Shown here: positions 1 through 8,271 of the stretch, one piece after another
Layout: each line of letters begins with the position of its first letter
Numbering within the stretch: the stretch's first letter is position 1
Origin: Labrys wisconsinensis
GTDB lineage: Bacteria > Pseudomonadota > Alphaproteobacteria > Rhizobiales > Labraceae
Reading direction: 5' to 3'
Assembly: GCF_030814995.1 (NCBI RefSeq)
Contig: NZ_JAUSVX010000013.1
Location: 1-64,000 of the forward strand
Length of the DNA stretch: 64,000 nt
Position numbers and translations under genes: made by a program
The notes under the pieces: model-generated
Database searches by the model: none
What the model saw: only the letters and a program-made list of their open reading frames with translations
What the model was told of the DNA's origin: nothing

Positions 1-242
1 CCGCGGGGGGGGGCGGCTCGGCCCCGGCGGGGGGCGCCGTGGGGGCGCCCCCCCCCCGCCCCCCCCGCCCCCCCCCCCCCCCCGCCCGCCCCCCCCCCCC
101 CCCCCCCCCCCCGAAACTCTGCTTAGGCCGGGGCCCGGGGTCGGCGCCCATCGCTCCGCTCCCATCCTCCCGTGCTCGTCCCGGGTTGCAATCGCCGCCC
201 TGCTGGTCCACACAGCATGACAGTTCGCTCGTTCCCGGCCCG
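1..242. other. Low-complexity G/C tract at window start, probable assembly artefact
   Basis: The first ~112 bases are runs of G and then C (about 47-112 is almost pure C), ending abruptly at a normal-looking GAAACTCTGC. Such homopolymer blocks are typical of an untrimmed contig end. An open frame runs through the tract into maf and would add a Pro/Arg-rich leader of 68 residues. I reject that extension because the Maf family begins at the Met at 243. Nothing else is recognisable in this stretch. Confidence 0.6.
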
Positions 243-866
243 ATGCCCGACCGCCCCAAGCTCGTCCTCGCCTCCGCCAGCCCCCGCCGCCTCGCCCTCC
301 TGGAGCAGGCGGGCTGCGCACCCGATGCGCTCCTGCCCTCCGACCTCGACGAGACGCCGAAGCGGGGCGAAGCGGCGCGCTCGCTGGTGCAGCGCCTGGC
401 GCGCGACAAGGTGCAGGCGGCCCTCACCACCCTGGCGACGCGGCCGGACCTCGCCGGCGCCTATGTGCTGGCCGCCGACACGGCCGTCTCCTGCACCGGG
501 CGCCTCCTGCCCAAGGCCGAGCGGGTGGAGGAGGCGGATGCCTGCCTGCGCCTGCTCTCCGGGCGCACGCACCGGGTGATGACCGGCGTCGCCGTCGCGG
601 CGCCCGGTGGGGCGGTCCGCACCCGCATGGTCGAGACGCGGGTGCGCTTCAAGCACTTGTCGCGCGACGAGCTCGACAACTATCTCGGCTCGGGCGAATG
701 GAAGGGCAAGGCGGGCGGCTATGCCATCCAGGGCCTGGCCGGGGTGTTCGCGATCAAGCTGGTCGGCTCCTATACCAATGTCGTCGGCCTGCCCCTCTAC
801 GAGACGGTGGCGCTTCTGGAAGGCGAAGGCTTTCCCGTGCGCGCCACCTGGCTGGACGAACGCTGA
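243..866 (+). CDS. maf: Maf family nucleoside triphosphate pyrophosphatase
   Basis: 207 residues, the usual Maf length. Maf proteins hydrolyse non-canonical or pyrimidine nucleoside triphosphates to the monophosphate plus PPi in the cytoplasm and are linked to septum-formation control. The N-terminal SASPRR signature (phosphate binding) sits at about residues 10-15. The acidic active-site segments are visible as DETP near residue 35 and AADTAV near residue 78, followed by the [10 protein letters not shown] block and the [11 protein letters not shown] block typical of the family. The start at 243 is chosen because the protein then opens directly with the conserved [12 protein letters not shown] strand. 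The stop shares one base with the start of yacG (TGATG), so the two are probably co-translated. Confidence 0.93.
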   Translation: MPDRPKLVLASASPRRLALLEQAGCAPDALLPSDLDETPKRGEAARSLVQRLARDKVQAALTTLATRPDLAGAYVLAADTAVSCTGRLLPKAERVEEADACLRLLSGRTHRVMTGVAVAAPGGAVRTRMVETRVRFKHLSRDELDNYLGSGEWKGKAGGYAIQGLAGVFAIKLVGSYTNVVGLPLYETVALLEGEGFPVRATWLDER

Positions 867-1078
867 TGGCCCGATCCGTCGAACCGCTGGTGCCCAAGCG
901 CGGCTGCCCGATCTGCGGCAAGCCCCGCGATGCCAGATATGACCCGTTCTGCTCCAAGCGCTGCGCCGAGATCGACCTGTCGCGCTGGCTGAAGGGCGTC
1001 TACGCCATTCCCGGCGCCCCGGCGGACGACGAGGACGAGGCGCCGCCGGCGCCCGACGACGAGACCCGAAAGAGCTGA
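866..1078 (+). CDS. yacG: YacG, small zinc-finger DNA gyrase inhibitor
   Basis: 70 residues. YacG is a small zinc protein that binds GyrB and inhibits gyrase in enterobacteria. The zinc site is clear: CPIC at about residues 13-16 and CSKRC about 15 residues further on (C-x2-C-x15-C-x3-C), followed by the conserved EIDLSRWLKGVYAIPG segment. The tail is acidic (DDEDEAPP). The ATG overlaps the maf stop by one base, and the maf-yacG order is common in Alphaproteobacteria. Confidence 0.93.
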   Translation: MARSVEPLVPKRGCPICGKPRDARYDPFCSKRCAEIDLSRWLKGVYAIPGAPADDEDEAPPAPDDETRKS

Positions 1079-1080
1079 CC

Positions 1081-2148
1081 ATGGCCGAACCGATCCGCTT
1101 CACCGCAGGAAGCCTCGCTCCTTTCGTGGAGCAAGCTCTCATCGCCGGCGGCGCCGACGCCGCCTCCGCCGACGCGGCGACGCGGGCGATGATGCACGCT
1201 TCGCGCCTGGGCGTGGACAGCCATGGCGTGCGCCTCCTGCCCTATTACCTGTCGGTGATCGCCACCGGCGAGGTCAACGGCGCGCCGGAGCTCCGGCTGG
1301 AGCGGGCCGCCGGATCCGCGGCGATCCTCGACGCCGACGGGGCCATCGGCCACCTCGCCTGCTACCGCGCCATGGCGGAGGCGGTCGCCATCGCCAGGGA
1401 GCAGGGGGTGGGCGCCGTCACCATCAAGCGCATGTCGCACATGGGCGCAGCCGGCGCCTATGCGCTGTGGGCGGCCGAGCAGGGCTGCATCGGCTTCCTC
1501 ACCGCCAATTCCGATGCCGCGGTGCGCCTGCATGACGGGCGCGACGCCTTCCACGGCACCAGCCCGATCGCCTGGGGCGCGCCGGTGCCGGGCCAGCGGC
1601 CCTGGCTGCTCGACATGGCGACCAGCGCCATCCCGATGAACCGCGTGCTGCTCTACCGCTCGCTCGGCCGCATCCTGCCGGCGGACGTGGCGGTGGACGA
1701 GGTCGGGCGCGTCACCACCGACCCGCACGCGGCCCGGGTGCTCTCGCCGGTCGGCGGCGAATATGGCTACAAGGGCGCCGGCCTCGCCGGCCTGGTGGAG
1801 ATCCTCAGCGCGCCGCTCACCGGCATGGCGCTCTCCACCGAGCTCAAGCCGATGTACGGCGTCTCGACGGGCCGGCCGCGCGACATGGGCGGCTTCGCCC
1901 TGGCGATCGACCCTTCGGCCTTCATCCCCGCCCCGATCTACGAGGGCATCATGACCCGCTACCTCGAGAGCATCCGCGCCGCCGCCCCGGCCGAAGGCGC
2001 CGCCGGCCAGCCGATGGCTCCGGGCGACCGCGAATGGGCCGTGGAAGCGGAGCGGCTGAAGAACGGCATCCCGGTCGACCCCGACACGGTGGCGGCGATG
2101 GAGCAGCTGTCGGCCACGCACGGCCTGACGCCGCCGGTCAGGGCGTAG
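1081..2148 (+). CDS. Ldh2 family (malate/L-lactate/ureidoglycolate) NAD(P)-dependent dehydrogenase
   Basis: 355 residues, the usual length of the Ldh_2 family. Members oxidise 2-hydroxyacids or related substrates (malate, L-lactate, ureidoglycolate, delta1-piperideine-2-carboxylate) with NAD(P)H. Visible family blocks are RLGVDSHGVRLLPYY near residue 45, KRMSHMGAAGAYA near residue 115 and the GTSPIAWGAP / LDMATSAIPMNRV segment near residues 160-185. A GYKGAGLAGLVEIL helix follows near residue 225. The gene starts two bases after the yacG stop, so it probably shares that transcript although function gives no obvious link. Substrate cannot be assigned. Confidence 0.85.
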   Translation: MAEPIRFTAGSLAPFVEQALIAGGADAASADAATRAMMHASRLGVDSHGVRLLPYYLSVIATGEVNGAPELRLERAAGSAAILDADGAIGHLACYRAMAEAVAIAREQGVGAVTIKRMSHMGAAGAYALWAAEQGCIGFLTANSDAAVRLHDGRDAFHGTSPIAWGAPVPGQRPWLLDMATSAIPMNRVLLYRSLGRILPADVAVDEVGRVTTDPHAARVLSPVGGEYGYKGAGLAGLVEILSAPLTGMALSTELKPMYGVSTGRPRDMGGFALAIDPSAFIPAPIYEGIMTRYLESIRAAAPAEGAAGQPMAPGDREWAVEAERLKNGIPVDPDTVAAMEQLSATHGLTPPVRA

Positions 2149-2239
2149 CGGCGAGCGCCTGAGGCCGTCCGCCGGTTTCGTATGCAGGCAGCCGGGTCGA
2201 GGCAGCGAAGGCCCCGCCCCGGCCGTATTTCAGCTTGCC

Positions 2240-2821
2240 TCAGCGCACCGCCTCGGCAGAGACCAGGGAGCCGCGATAGGTGTTGCAGGCGACCAGGGAA
2301 TTGCGCTGGCCCTGCCTGTAGTAGACGGTGATCGGCACGCGGAAGCGCAGCGAGCCGTCGTCGAGGCGGCGGGTGCGGGAGGGCTCGCCGACGCGCGCAT
2401 CGAAGGCGCCGTAGCGGCGGGCGGCCGTCAGGATGCCGCGGCGGCAGATCTCCACCGAGCGCCGCAGCTCCCGCGGCGCATCATAGCCGGGACCGGGCGG
2501 CGGGTAGCCATAGGCCGGCTGCCGGTCGACATAGCGCGGCGGCGGTGGCGGCGCCGGCTCGTAGCCGTAGTCACGCGGCTGGACATAGACGGGCGCCGGC
2601 GGCGCGGCCTCGGCCGGCTGGGCCATGAGGTTGCCGAGCAGGATGCCGGCGGCGAGGCCGCCGACGGCGCCGGCCGCGGCCGCGGCGTTGCGGCCGTCCT
2701 TGACCTTGATCACCGGGGCAGGCGCGTTCAACACGTGCACCGGACCTGCGGCCAGCGCGCCCCCCGGCGCCGCGAGGCCCATTGCGAGCGCGAGTACCGC
2801 GCCTTTCCACATCAGCGTCAT
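2240..2821 (-). CDS. Secreted protein with Gly/Ala hydrophobic segment, function unknown
   Basis: 193 residues. A signal peptide is evident (MTLMWKGAVLALAMGLAAPG, cleavage probably after ALA near residue 24). A short Ala/Gly hydrophobic stretch (AAAAAGAVGGLAAGILLGN, about 46-65) follows, then a Pro/Tyr-rich linker (about 70-115). The C-terminal ~75 residues have two cysteines (SVEICRRG and LVACNTYRG) that could form a disulfide. A GAGGAG ribosome site lies upstream of the ATG. Similar small secreted proteins with a glycine-zipper-like segment are common in Hyphomicrobiales, but I know no function. Confidence 0.75.
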   Translation of the reverse strand: MTLMWKGAVLALAMGLAAPGGALAAGPVHVLNAPAPVIKVKDGRNAAAAAGAVGGLAAGILLGNLMAQPAEAAPPAPVYVQPRDYGYEPAPPPPPRYVDRQPAYGYPPPGPGYDAPRELRRSVEICRRGILTAARRYGAFDARVGEPSRTRRLDDGSLRFRVPITVYYRQGQRNSLVACNTYRGSLVSAEAVR

Positions 2822-2930
2822 GTCGTCTCCTCAGCCCGGAATTGGGCGTTACGCGACGGCATGAAAGCCTGACGAGGCTGAACAAGGCCTGAATACACCG
2901 TAAACGAAATGTTAAATCCGGAACGAAATA

Positions 2931-4217
2931 TCAGATCCGGTCGCGCAAGGCGTAGTAGCTCATGGCCGCCACCAGCGTCGGCCAGCGCAGCAGCCGCCCG
3001 CCGGGGAAGGGCGGCGTCGGCAGGGCGGCGAGCCGGTCGAACTCGCCGAGCGTGCCGGCGATGGCGTCGGCCAGGATCTTGCCGAAATAGGGCCCGAGCA
3101 TCACGCCCTGGCCGGAATAGCCGGCGGCCGTCAGCACGTTGGGCGCGAGGCGCCGCACGAAGGGCAGGCGCGTGGTGGTGATGCCGAGGGTGCCGCCCCA
3201 GGCATAGTCGATGCCGATGCCGGAAAGCTGCGGGAAGATCTTCAGCATGTGCCCGCGCACGAAGGCCTTCATGTCGGGCGGGAAGCCGGCACGATAGTTC
3301 TCGCCGCCACCGAACAGCAGCCGCCGGTCGGCCGAGAGCCGGTAATAGTTCACCACGAAGCGGCTGTCGGCCACGGCGACGTCGTCGCGAATCAGCGCCT
3401 TCGCCTGCGCCTCGCTCATCGGCGCAGTGGCGAGGATGAAATTGTTGATCGGCATCACCCGCGCCTCGGTGCGGGCATCGAGGCCGGAGAGATAGCCGTC
3501 ACCGGCGAGCAGCAGCCAGTCGGCGGTGACGCGGCCCTGCGCCGTAGCGACGATCGCCTTGCCGCCGGCCTTCTCGTAGCCGAGCGCCTTCGAGCGCTCG
3601 AAGATGCGCACCCCGCCCGCAAGGGCGGCACGGGCGAGGCCGAGCGCCAGGTTGAGCGGGTGCAGATGGCCGCCGTCGCGGTCGAGCATGCCGCCGTAAT
3701 AGCCGGTGGCGCCGAGCATGGCGTCGAGCTCAGGCTTCGACAGCGCCACGGCATGGGGATAGCCGTAGCGGGTGTTGAGCTTCTCGACATAGGCCTGGGA
3801 CAGCGCGACATAATGCGGCTTGTGGTCGGCGCCGAGGATGCCGGGCTTGAAGTCGCAGGCGATGGCATGGTCGGCGATCAGGCGCTTGAGATAGGCCTTG
3901 GCATCCTCGGCCATGCGCCACAGCGCCATCGCCGTATCGAGGCCGAGCTTTTCTTCGAGATAGTCCTGGTCGCGGCGATGGCCGGTATGCACCTGGCCGC
4001 CATTGCGGCCCGACGCGCCGGAGCCGATCTGCGCCGCCTCCAGCACCACCACGCTGAGGCCGCGCTGCGCCAGCGCCAGCGCCGCGCCGAGGCCGGTATA
4101 GCCGGCGCCGACGATGCAGACATCCGCCCGCACGTCCTCCCGCAGCGCCGGCTGCGCCGGCAGCGGCAAGGCGGTGGCGAGGTAGTAGGATTGGGCGGGA
4201 TGGCCGAGATTGTCCAT
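2931..4217 (-). CDS. puuB: FAD-dependent gamma-glutamylputrescine oxidase-like protein (PuuB family)
   Basis: 428 residues. DAO-type flavoprotein with the dinucleotide fold IVGAGYTGLGAALALA near residue 30 and the SGRNGGQVH segment near residue 60. The C-terminal block with GGTLGIT and GYSGQGVMLGPYFGK closes the flavin site. PuuB oxidises gamma-glutamylputrescine to the aminoaldehyde, H2O2 and ammonia. The assignment is supported by a PuuA-like ligase on the same strand 2.3 kb upstream and a PotGHI-type transporter beyond it. The frame is open upstream to 4532 but carries only non-family sequence, so I use the ATG at 4217, just before the conserved N-terminus. Related oxidases act on other amines, so substrate is inferred from context. 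Confidence 0.78.
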   Translation of the reverse strand: MDNLGHPAQSYYLATALPLPAQPALREDVRADVCIVGAGYTGLGAALALAQRGLSVVVLEAAQIGSGASGRNGGQVHTGHRRDQDYLEEKLGLDTAMALWRMAEDAKAYLKRLIADHAIACDFKPGILGADHKPHYVALSQAYVEKLNTRYGYPHAVALSKPELDAMLGATGYYGGMLDRDGGHLHPLNLALGLARAALAGGVRIFERSKALGYEKAGGKAIVATAQGRVTADWLLLAGDGYLSGLDARTEARVMPINNFILATAPMSEAQAKALIRDDVAVADSRFVVNYYRLSADRRLLFGGGENYRAGFPPDMKAFVRGHMLKIFPQLSGIGIDYAWGGTLGITTTRLPFVRRLAPNVLTAAGYSGQGVMLGPYFGKILADAIAGTLGEFDRLAALPTPPFPGGRLLRWPTLVAAMSYYALRDRI

Positions 4218-4524
4218 GATGCGCTCGAACAGGAAAGGTCTTAACCCATAGCCAGATGCCCGCGGCAGCGCCAGCCGGCGGCGGCGTGAGGCCGGTTTCG
4301 CAAGAAGGAGCCGGCGCGGAAACCTCCGCCACGCAACTCGGATCCATTCGACTGGCCCGCCCGAGAGCCGATCTCGGGAACACCCCGGATCGGCGATGCG
4401 AAAGGCGGCTCGGGACGATGGATTGGCTATTTTGTATATAAAATCCATAAAAATAATTGACTTTATGCCTCCGACGTGATCGCCTCGTCCGCCCTGAGCA
4501 TGGGCGGCTCGAATGGAGGCGGCG
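4218..4524. promoter_or_regulatory. Divergent promoter region with A/T-rich palindrome
   Basis: This 307-bp gap separates the divergent PuuB-like gene and carbonic anhydrase. It is mostly G/C rich but contains a sharp A/T island at about 4425-4466. The core 4429-4444 (ATTTTGTATATAAAAT) is a near-perfect 16-bp palindrome, suitable as an operator or as overlapping -10 elements. No regulator gene is adjacent, so the assignment rests on sequence shape only. Confidence 0.45.
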
Positions 4525-5109
4525 ATGTCCAAGATCTACGACGAGGTGCTTTCGGCCAATGCGGGCTATGCCGGCTCGTTCGGCGACAAGGGCTCGCTCG
4601 CCCTGCCGCCCGCCCGCCGCTTCGCCATCCTGACCTGCATGGATGCGCGCCTCGATCCCGCCCGATATGCCGGCCTCGCCGAGGGCGACGCCCATGTCAT
4701 CCGCAACGCCGGCGGCCGGGCCACGGACGACGCCATCCGCTCGCTGGTGATCTCGCACAAGCTGCTCGGCACGCTCGAGTGGTTCGTCATCCACCACACC
4801 AATTGCGGCATGGAGCTCTTCGCCGACGAGGTCATCGCCGATCTCCTCGAGGACGATCTCGGAACGGCGTCGTTCGACGGCAAGGCCTGGACCAACCCGC
4901 ATCACCATGGCGGCCATGCCGCCGGCCATTTCGTCAAATGGCACACGATCGGGGACCAAGCGCGGAGCGTGCTGCAGGACGTCCGGCGCATCCGCGAGCA
5001 TCCGCTCGTGTCCCCGTCCATCCCGATCTATGGCTTCGTCTACGACGTGCGCTCGGGCCGGCTCGACGAGGTGAAGGCGGCGAGCGAGGCGGGCAAGGCG
5101 GCGGCGTGA
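4525..5109 (+). CDS. Beta-class carbonic anhydrase
   Basis: 194 residues. Interconverts CO2 and bicarbonate; cytoplasmic zinc enzyme. The beta-class residues are visible: C38 with the D40/R42 dyad in TCMDARLD, and H91-x2-C94 in HHTNCGM. The zinc ligands are therefore C38, H91 and C94, with D40 as the partner of R42. The [11 protein letters not shown] histidine cluster near residue 120 is unusual and not needed for the family fold. The ATG at 4525 is preferred to one at 4513 because GGAGG lies five bases before it. The gene stands between the polyamine genes, and any link to decarboxylation chemistry is speculative. Confidence 0.85.
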   Translation: MSKIYDEVLSANAGYAGSFGDKGSLALPPARRFAILTCMDARLDPARYAGLAEGDAHVIRNAGGRATDDAIRSLVISHKLLGTLEWFVIHHTNCGMELFADEVIADLLEDDLGTASFDGKAWTNPHHHGGHAAGHFVKWHTIGDQARSVLQDVRRIREHPLVSPSIPIYGFVYDVRSGRLDEVKAASEAGKAAA

Positions 5110-5324
5110 CAGCCGCGCGATCGTCCTGTCGGCGAACGGTCGGGGATCCCGACGCCGCGAAAGCACGCTCCGCGAGGCGGCGAAGACCCTCGCGTCCCGC
5201 GCCCAACCCCTCCGGCCGAGCCGCCCGTTAACGGGAAAGAAGGTGATCCGCGCGATACTGCGCCCAAACTCTGATGGCGCCGCAGCGTCCCGCCTGCGGC
5301 CAGATCCATCGCGGAGGGAGCGCC

Positions 5325-6257
5325 GTGCAGCTCACCGTCCAACACGAAGCGGCGATCGACTATGCCGAGACCGCCAGGCTGGCGACGGAAGCCTTCGCTT
5401 CGCCGGACGTGAGCTTCTCGCCGGAGCGGCTGCGCTGGCTCTACGATGTCTCGTTCTCGCACGGCACGACGGTGCTGAGCCTGTTCGCCGGCGCGCAGAA
5501 GGCAGGCCAGGTCGCGCTCGTGCACCAGGCCGTTCGCGTTGAGGGGCGGGCGGAACGCGCCGTGATGCTGTCCGATCTGTTCATCCTGAAGCCGTTCCGC
5601 TCGCGCGCCGCCATCACCGACCTCTACGGCGAGGTCGAGCGCTTCTGCACGGCGCAGGCGATCCGCTTCATCCTGGCCGTCCCCAACGAAAAGGCGACCC
5701 CGGTCAACATCCGCTATCTCAAGCTCGCGCCGTTCATCCGCATGGCCGTGCGCGTCGGGCTGTCGATCCCGTTCGCCCGGTCCGACGTCGCATCGCAGGG
5801 CCTTGCGGGCCTCGGCCGCGACAAGGCCGCCGCGCTGCTCGACCGCTATGTCCGCGCGAGCGATGCCGGCCTGTCCTGGACCGGCGAGTCGCTCTGGTCG
5901 CGGTTCAGCGACAGCAGCCGCGCCTTCGCCGTCCATGCCAGCGACGACGTGCTGGTGATTTCCGCCGCGCGGGTGTCGAGCCACGTGCCGCATACGCTGA
6001 TCTTCGCCATCCTGGTGCACGAGGGCATCGAGGCCACGCGCCGCGACGTCGCCCGCGTCATCGCCGCCGCCTGCGCCTGGCATGGGCGCCCCGTGTTCGT
6101 CTATGCCGGCATGAACCGCCGGATCGCCCTGCCGGGATGGGCCTGCCCCGACCGCCTGCGGCCGTCTCCGATGACGCTCCAGATCCGCGATTTCTCGCCG
6201 GAGTCGGGGCCGGTCTCCTTCGACCGCTTCGAACTGCTGGATTTCGATTTCGCGTGA
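5325..6257 (+). CDS. GNAT-like acyltransferase domain protein, function unknown
   Basis: 310 residues from a GTG start that has GGAGGG six bases upstream; an ATG at 5274 without a good ribosome site would add 17 residues. The first ~150 residues resemble the N-acetyltransferase fold, with strand-like VLSLFAGAQKAGQVALVHQ, a following DLFILKPFRS segment and a helix ITDLYGEVERFC. The remainder (about 170-300) resembles the second half of paired GNAT-like proteins without a diagnostic motif. No signal peptide or membrane segment is seen. The gene is convergent with the PuuA-like gene. Function is not recognised and the fold call is tentative. Confidence 0.55.
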   Translation: MQLTVQHEAAIDYAETARLATEAFASPDVSFSPERLRWLYDVSFSHGTTVLSLFAGAQKAGQVALVHQAVRVEGRAERAVMLSDLFILKPFRSRAAITDLYGEVERFCTAQAIRFILAVPNEKATPVNIRYLKLAPFIRMAVRVGLSIPFARSDVASQGLAGLGRDKAAALLDRYVRASDAGLSWTGESLWSRFSDSSRAFAVHASDDVLVISAARVSSHVPHTLIFAILVHEGIEATRRDVARVIAAACAWHGRPVFVYAGMNRRIALPGWACPDRLRPSPMTLQIRDFSPESGPVSFDRFELLDFDFA

Positions 6258-6269
6258 GAGGCGCCCGCA

Positions 6270-6497
6270 AAGGGATTGTCCGACGTCGGGGTTCTCGCGC
6301 AATACGACTACCCCACCTGCGACCGTCATGGGCGTGCTTGTCACGCCCATCCACGCGAACGCCGACAATTCGGCAAAGGGCGCGACCAATGCCGCGACAA
6401 ACCCTGGCCGATATCGCGTTCGCGTGGATGGACCGATCAAGTCGGTCCATGACGGTGAGGTTCCTGCGCGGGAACCCTCGACGTCGGCAAATCCCTT
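6270..6497. repeat. Complex nested inverted repeat (~228 nt)
   Basis: Three pairs of arms nest in perfect order: 6270-6302 with 6465-6497 (about 28 of 33 positions pair, core CCGACGTCG), 6322-6331 with 6447-6456 (ACCGTCATGG / CCATGACGGT, perfect), and 6349-6360 with 6418-6429 (ATCCACGCGAAC / GTTCGCGTGGAT, perfect). Side hairpins lie between the arms: GGGCGTG/CACGCCC at about 6330-6348, GCCGA/TCGGC at 6361-6374 and TGGACCGA/TCGGTCCA at about 6429-6449. It fills the gap between two convergent genes. It could be a MITE-like element, a structured RNA or a bidirectional terminator. Confidence 0.75.
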
Positions 6498-6506
6498 CGC
6501 AAAGCC

Positions 6507-7910
6507 TCACACGTTCAGCAGCAGATATTCCCGCTCCCAGGGGCTGATCACCTTCATGAAGGTCTCGTACTCCTGCTTCTTGATCGCGGCGTAGGCGGTG
6601 ACGAAGGAGGAGCCCATCACCTGGCGGATCGGCTCGCAGTCCTCCAGCAGCGCCACGGCCGAGAGCAGGTCACGCGGCAGCTCGAAGTCGCGGTTCTTGG
6701 CGTCGGATTCGATCGGCGCCGTGGCTTCGAGCTCCTCGGTCATGCCGAGATAGCCCGACGCCAGCACCGCGGCGAGGGCGAGGTAGGGATTGGCGTCGGA
6801 GGACGGCACGCGGTTCTCCACCCGCCGTGCATCCGGGCCGGAGGGCGGCACGCGCAGCCCGGCGGTGCGGTTGTCGTAGCCCCATTGCACGTTGATCGGC
6901 GCCATGCTGTCGCGCGTCAGGCGGCGATAGGAGTTCACATAGGGCGCCAGCATGCTCATGATAGCCGGCAAATATTTCTGTTGGCCGGCAAGGAACGAGA
7001 AGAACAGCGGCGTCGGCCCACCGGTCTCCGGATCGGAGAAGATATTCTGGCCGGTGGCGGCGTCGACGATCGACTGGTGGATATGCAGGGCCGAGCCCGG
7101 CTCGCCGGCGATCGGCTTGGCCATGAAGGTGGCGTAGATCTTGTGGGCCAGCGCCGCCTCGCGGATGGTGCGCTTGAACAGGAACACCTGGTCGGCGAGC
7201 TCGACGGGATCGCCGTGCAGGAGGTTGATCTCCATCTGCGCCGCGCCGTCCTCGTGGATCAGCGTGTCGATCTCCAGGCCCTGCAGCTCGGAATATTTGT
7301 AGATGTCCTCGAACAGGGCGTCGAACTCGTTCACCGCCGAGATCGAATAGCCCTGGCGCCCGATCTCCGGCCGACCCGAGCGGCCGACCGGCGGCTTCAG
7401 GGGATAGTCGGCGTCGGTGTTGGGCTCGACCAGGTAGAACTCGATCTCCGGCGCCACCACCGGCTGCCAGCCCTTCTTGCGGTAGAGCTCGCGCACGCGG
7501 CGCAGCACCTGGCGTGGCGCCTGCTCGACCGGGCGGCCGTCGCGGGTGACGGCGTCGTGGATCACCTGCGCCGTCGGGTCGCTCGCCCAGGGCACCGAGG
7601 TCAGGGTCGACCAGTCCGGTTGCATGAACATGTCGGTGTCGGCCTCGACCACGTCCACCAGCCCCTCATAGTCGGGATATTCGCCGGTGATGCATTGGAA
7701 GAAGATCGACAGCGGCAGGTTCATCACCGGCGATTTCAGGAACTTCGACACCGGCATGATCTTGCCGCGCGCCACGCCGCCCTGGTCGGGCACCAGGCAT
7801 TCGATCTCCTCGATCGATCGGGCGGCGAGGAAATCCTTGGCCTCGTCCAGCCCGTCCACGCCCCGTGCCGAGGAAATCTCCAGCTTCTCGGCCTTTCGCT
7901 TCTTGCTCAT
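6507..7910 (-). CDS. puuA: Glutamine synthetase family, gamma-glutamylputrescine synthetase-like (PuuA)
   Basis: About 467 residues. Type I glutamine synthetase fold. The catalytic domain shows APEIEFYLVE (metal-binding Glu), HEDGAAQMEINL, the GSALHIHQS block with the metal-binding His, and RVENRVPSSDANPYLA near the C-terminus. PuuA ligates glutamate to putrescine with ATP. The first ~100 residues with FLAARSIEEIECLVPDQGGVARGK are typical of the PuuA/GlnT branch rather than GlnA. An upstream GTG at 7919 is an alternative start. Context (PuuB-like oxidase, PotGHI) supports polyamine use, though close homologues act on other amines. Confidence 0.82.
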   Translation of the reverse strand: MSKKRKAEKLEISSARGVDGLDEAKDFLAARSIEEIECLVPDQGGVARGKIMPVSKFLKSPVMNLPLSIFFQCITGEYPDYEGLVDVVEADTDMFMQPDWSTLTSVPWASDPTAQVIHDAVTRDGRPVEQAPRQVLRRVRELYRKKGWQPVVAPEIEFYLVEPNTDADYPLKPPVGRSGRPEIGRQGYSISAVNEFDALFEDIYKYSELQGLEIDTLIHEDGAAQMEINLLHGDPVELADQVFLFKRTIREAALAHKIYATFMAKPIAGEPGSALHIHQSIVDAATGQNIFSDPETGGPTPLFFSFLAGQQKYLPAIMSMLAPYVNSYRRLTRDSMAPINVQWGYDNRTAGLRVPPSGPDARRVENRVPSSDANPYLALAAVLASGYLGMTEELEATAPIESDAKNRDFELPRDLLSAVALLEDCEPIRQVMGSSFVTAYAAIKKQEYETFMKVISPWEREYLLLNV

Positions 7911-8170
7911 CCTGCACACAAAAGGTTTCCGCTCCGCATTGGCGGAGGGCGACCCGAAACACGCGCCGGCAACCTGTTCGACGCGGCCGGAACGGCCAGT
8001 CCGTCACGCCGTCCGCTCCCCGGTTCGGGCCCTGGTCAGAGGGCGGGGGCGGATGCGCCGCACGCCGCGAGAGGGCGCACAAAAGAGGCATCGGAGGGAC
8101 CGACGCTGGCGCCAGACTGCCCGGGCCGAGGTGGAAATGTCAAATCCGCGTGAAAGAACGGCGCGCCGAG
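7911..8170. other. Intergenic region upstream of puuA-like gene
   Basis: About 260 bases between the PuuA-like start and the dispersed repeat at 8171. It should carry the promoter for the PuuA-like gene. I see no convincing -35/-10 pair and no gene here. Confidence 0.4.
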
Positions 8171-8271
8171 CAGCTTCTCGTGGCTTAGGCCACCAATTGA
8201 TTTTGCATTCTCCATGCAAAATCAATGCTGCTCAGGTTATTGAAGCGTAAGCAGGTTCGGGAGAACCTGCT
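8171..8271 (-). repeat. Dispersed 101-bp three-hairpin repeat, copy A
   Basis: The reverse complement of 61832-61932 matches this stretch at about 93 of 101 positions. It contains a TTGATTTTGCAT / ATGCAAAATCAA hairpin with a five-base loop, a GCAGGTTC / GAACCTGC hairpin and the weaker GTGGCTTAGGCCAC palindrome. It begins exactly at the TAA of the DJ-1/PfpI gene, so it would form the 3' end of that mRNA. Copy B sits the same way round behind its own gene. Confidence 0.85.

Noticed and set aside
39-242. Pro/Arg-rich N-terminal extension of Maf
   Set aside because: It translates the poly-C tract; Maf proteins begin at the Met at 243 and the extension has no family similarity.
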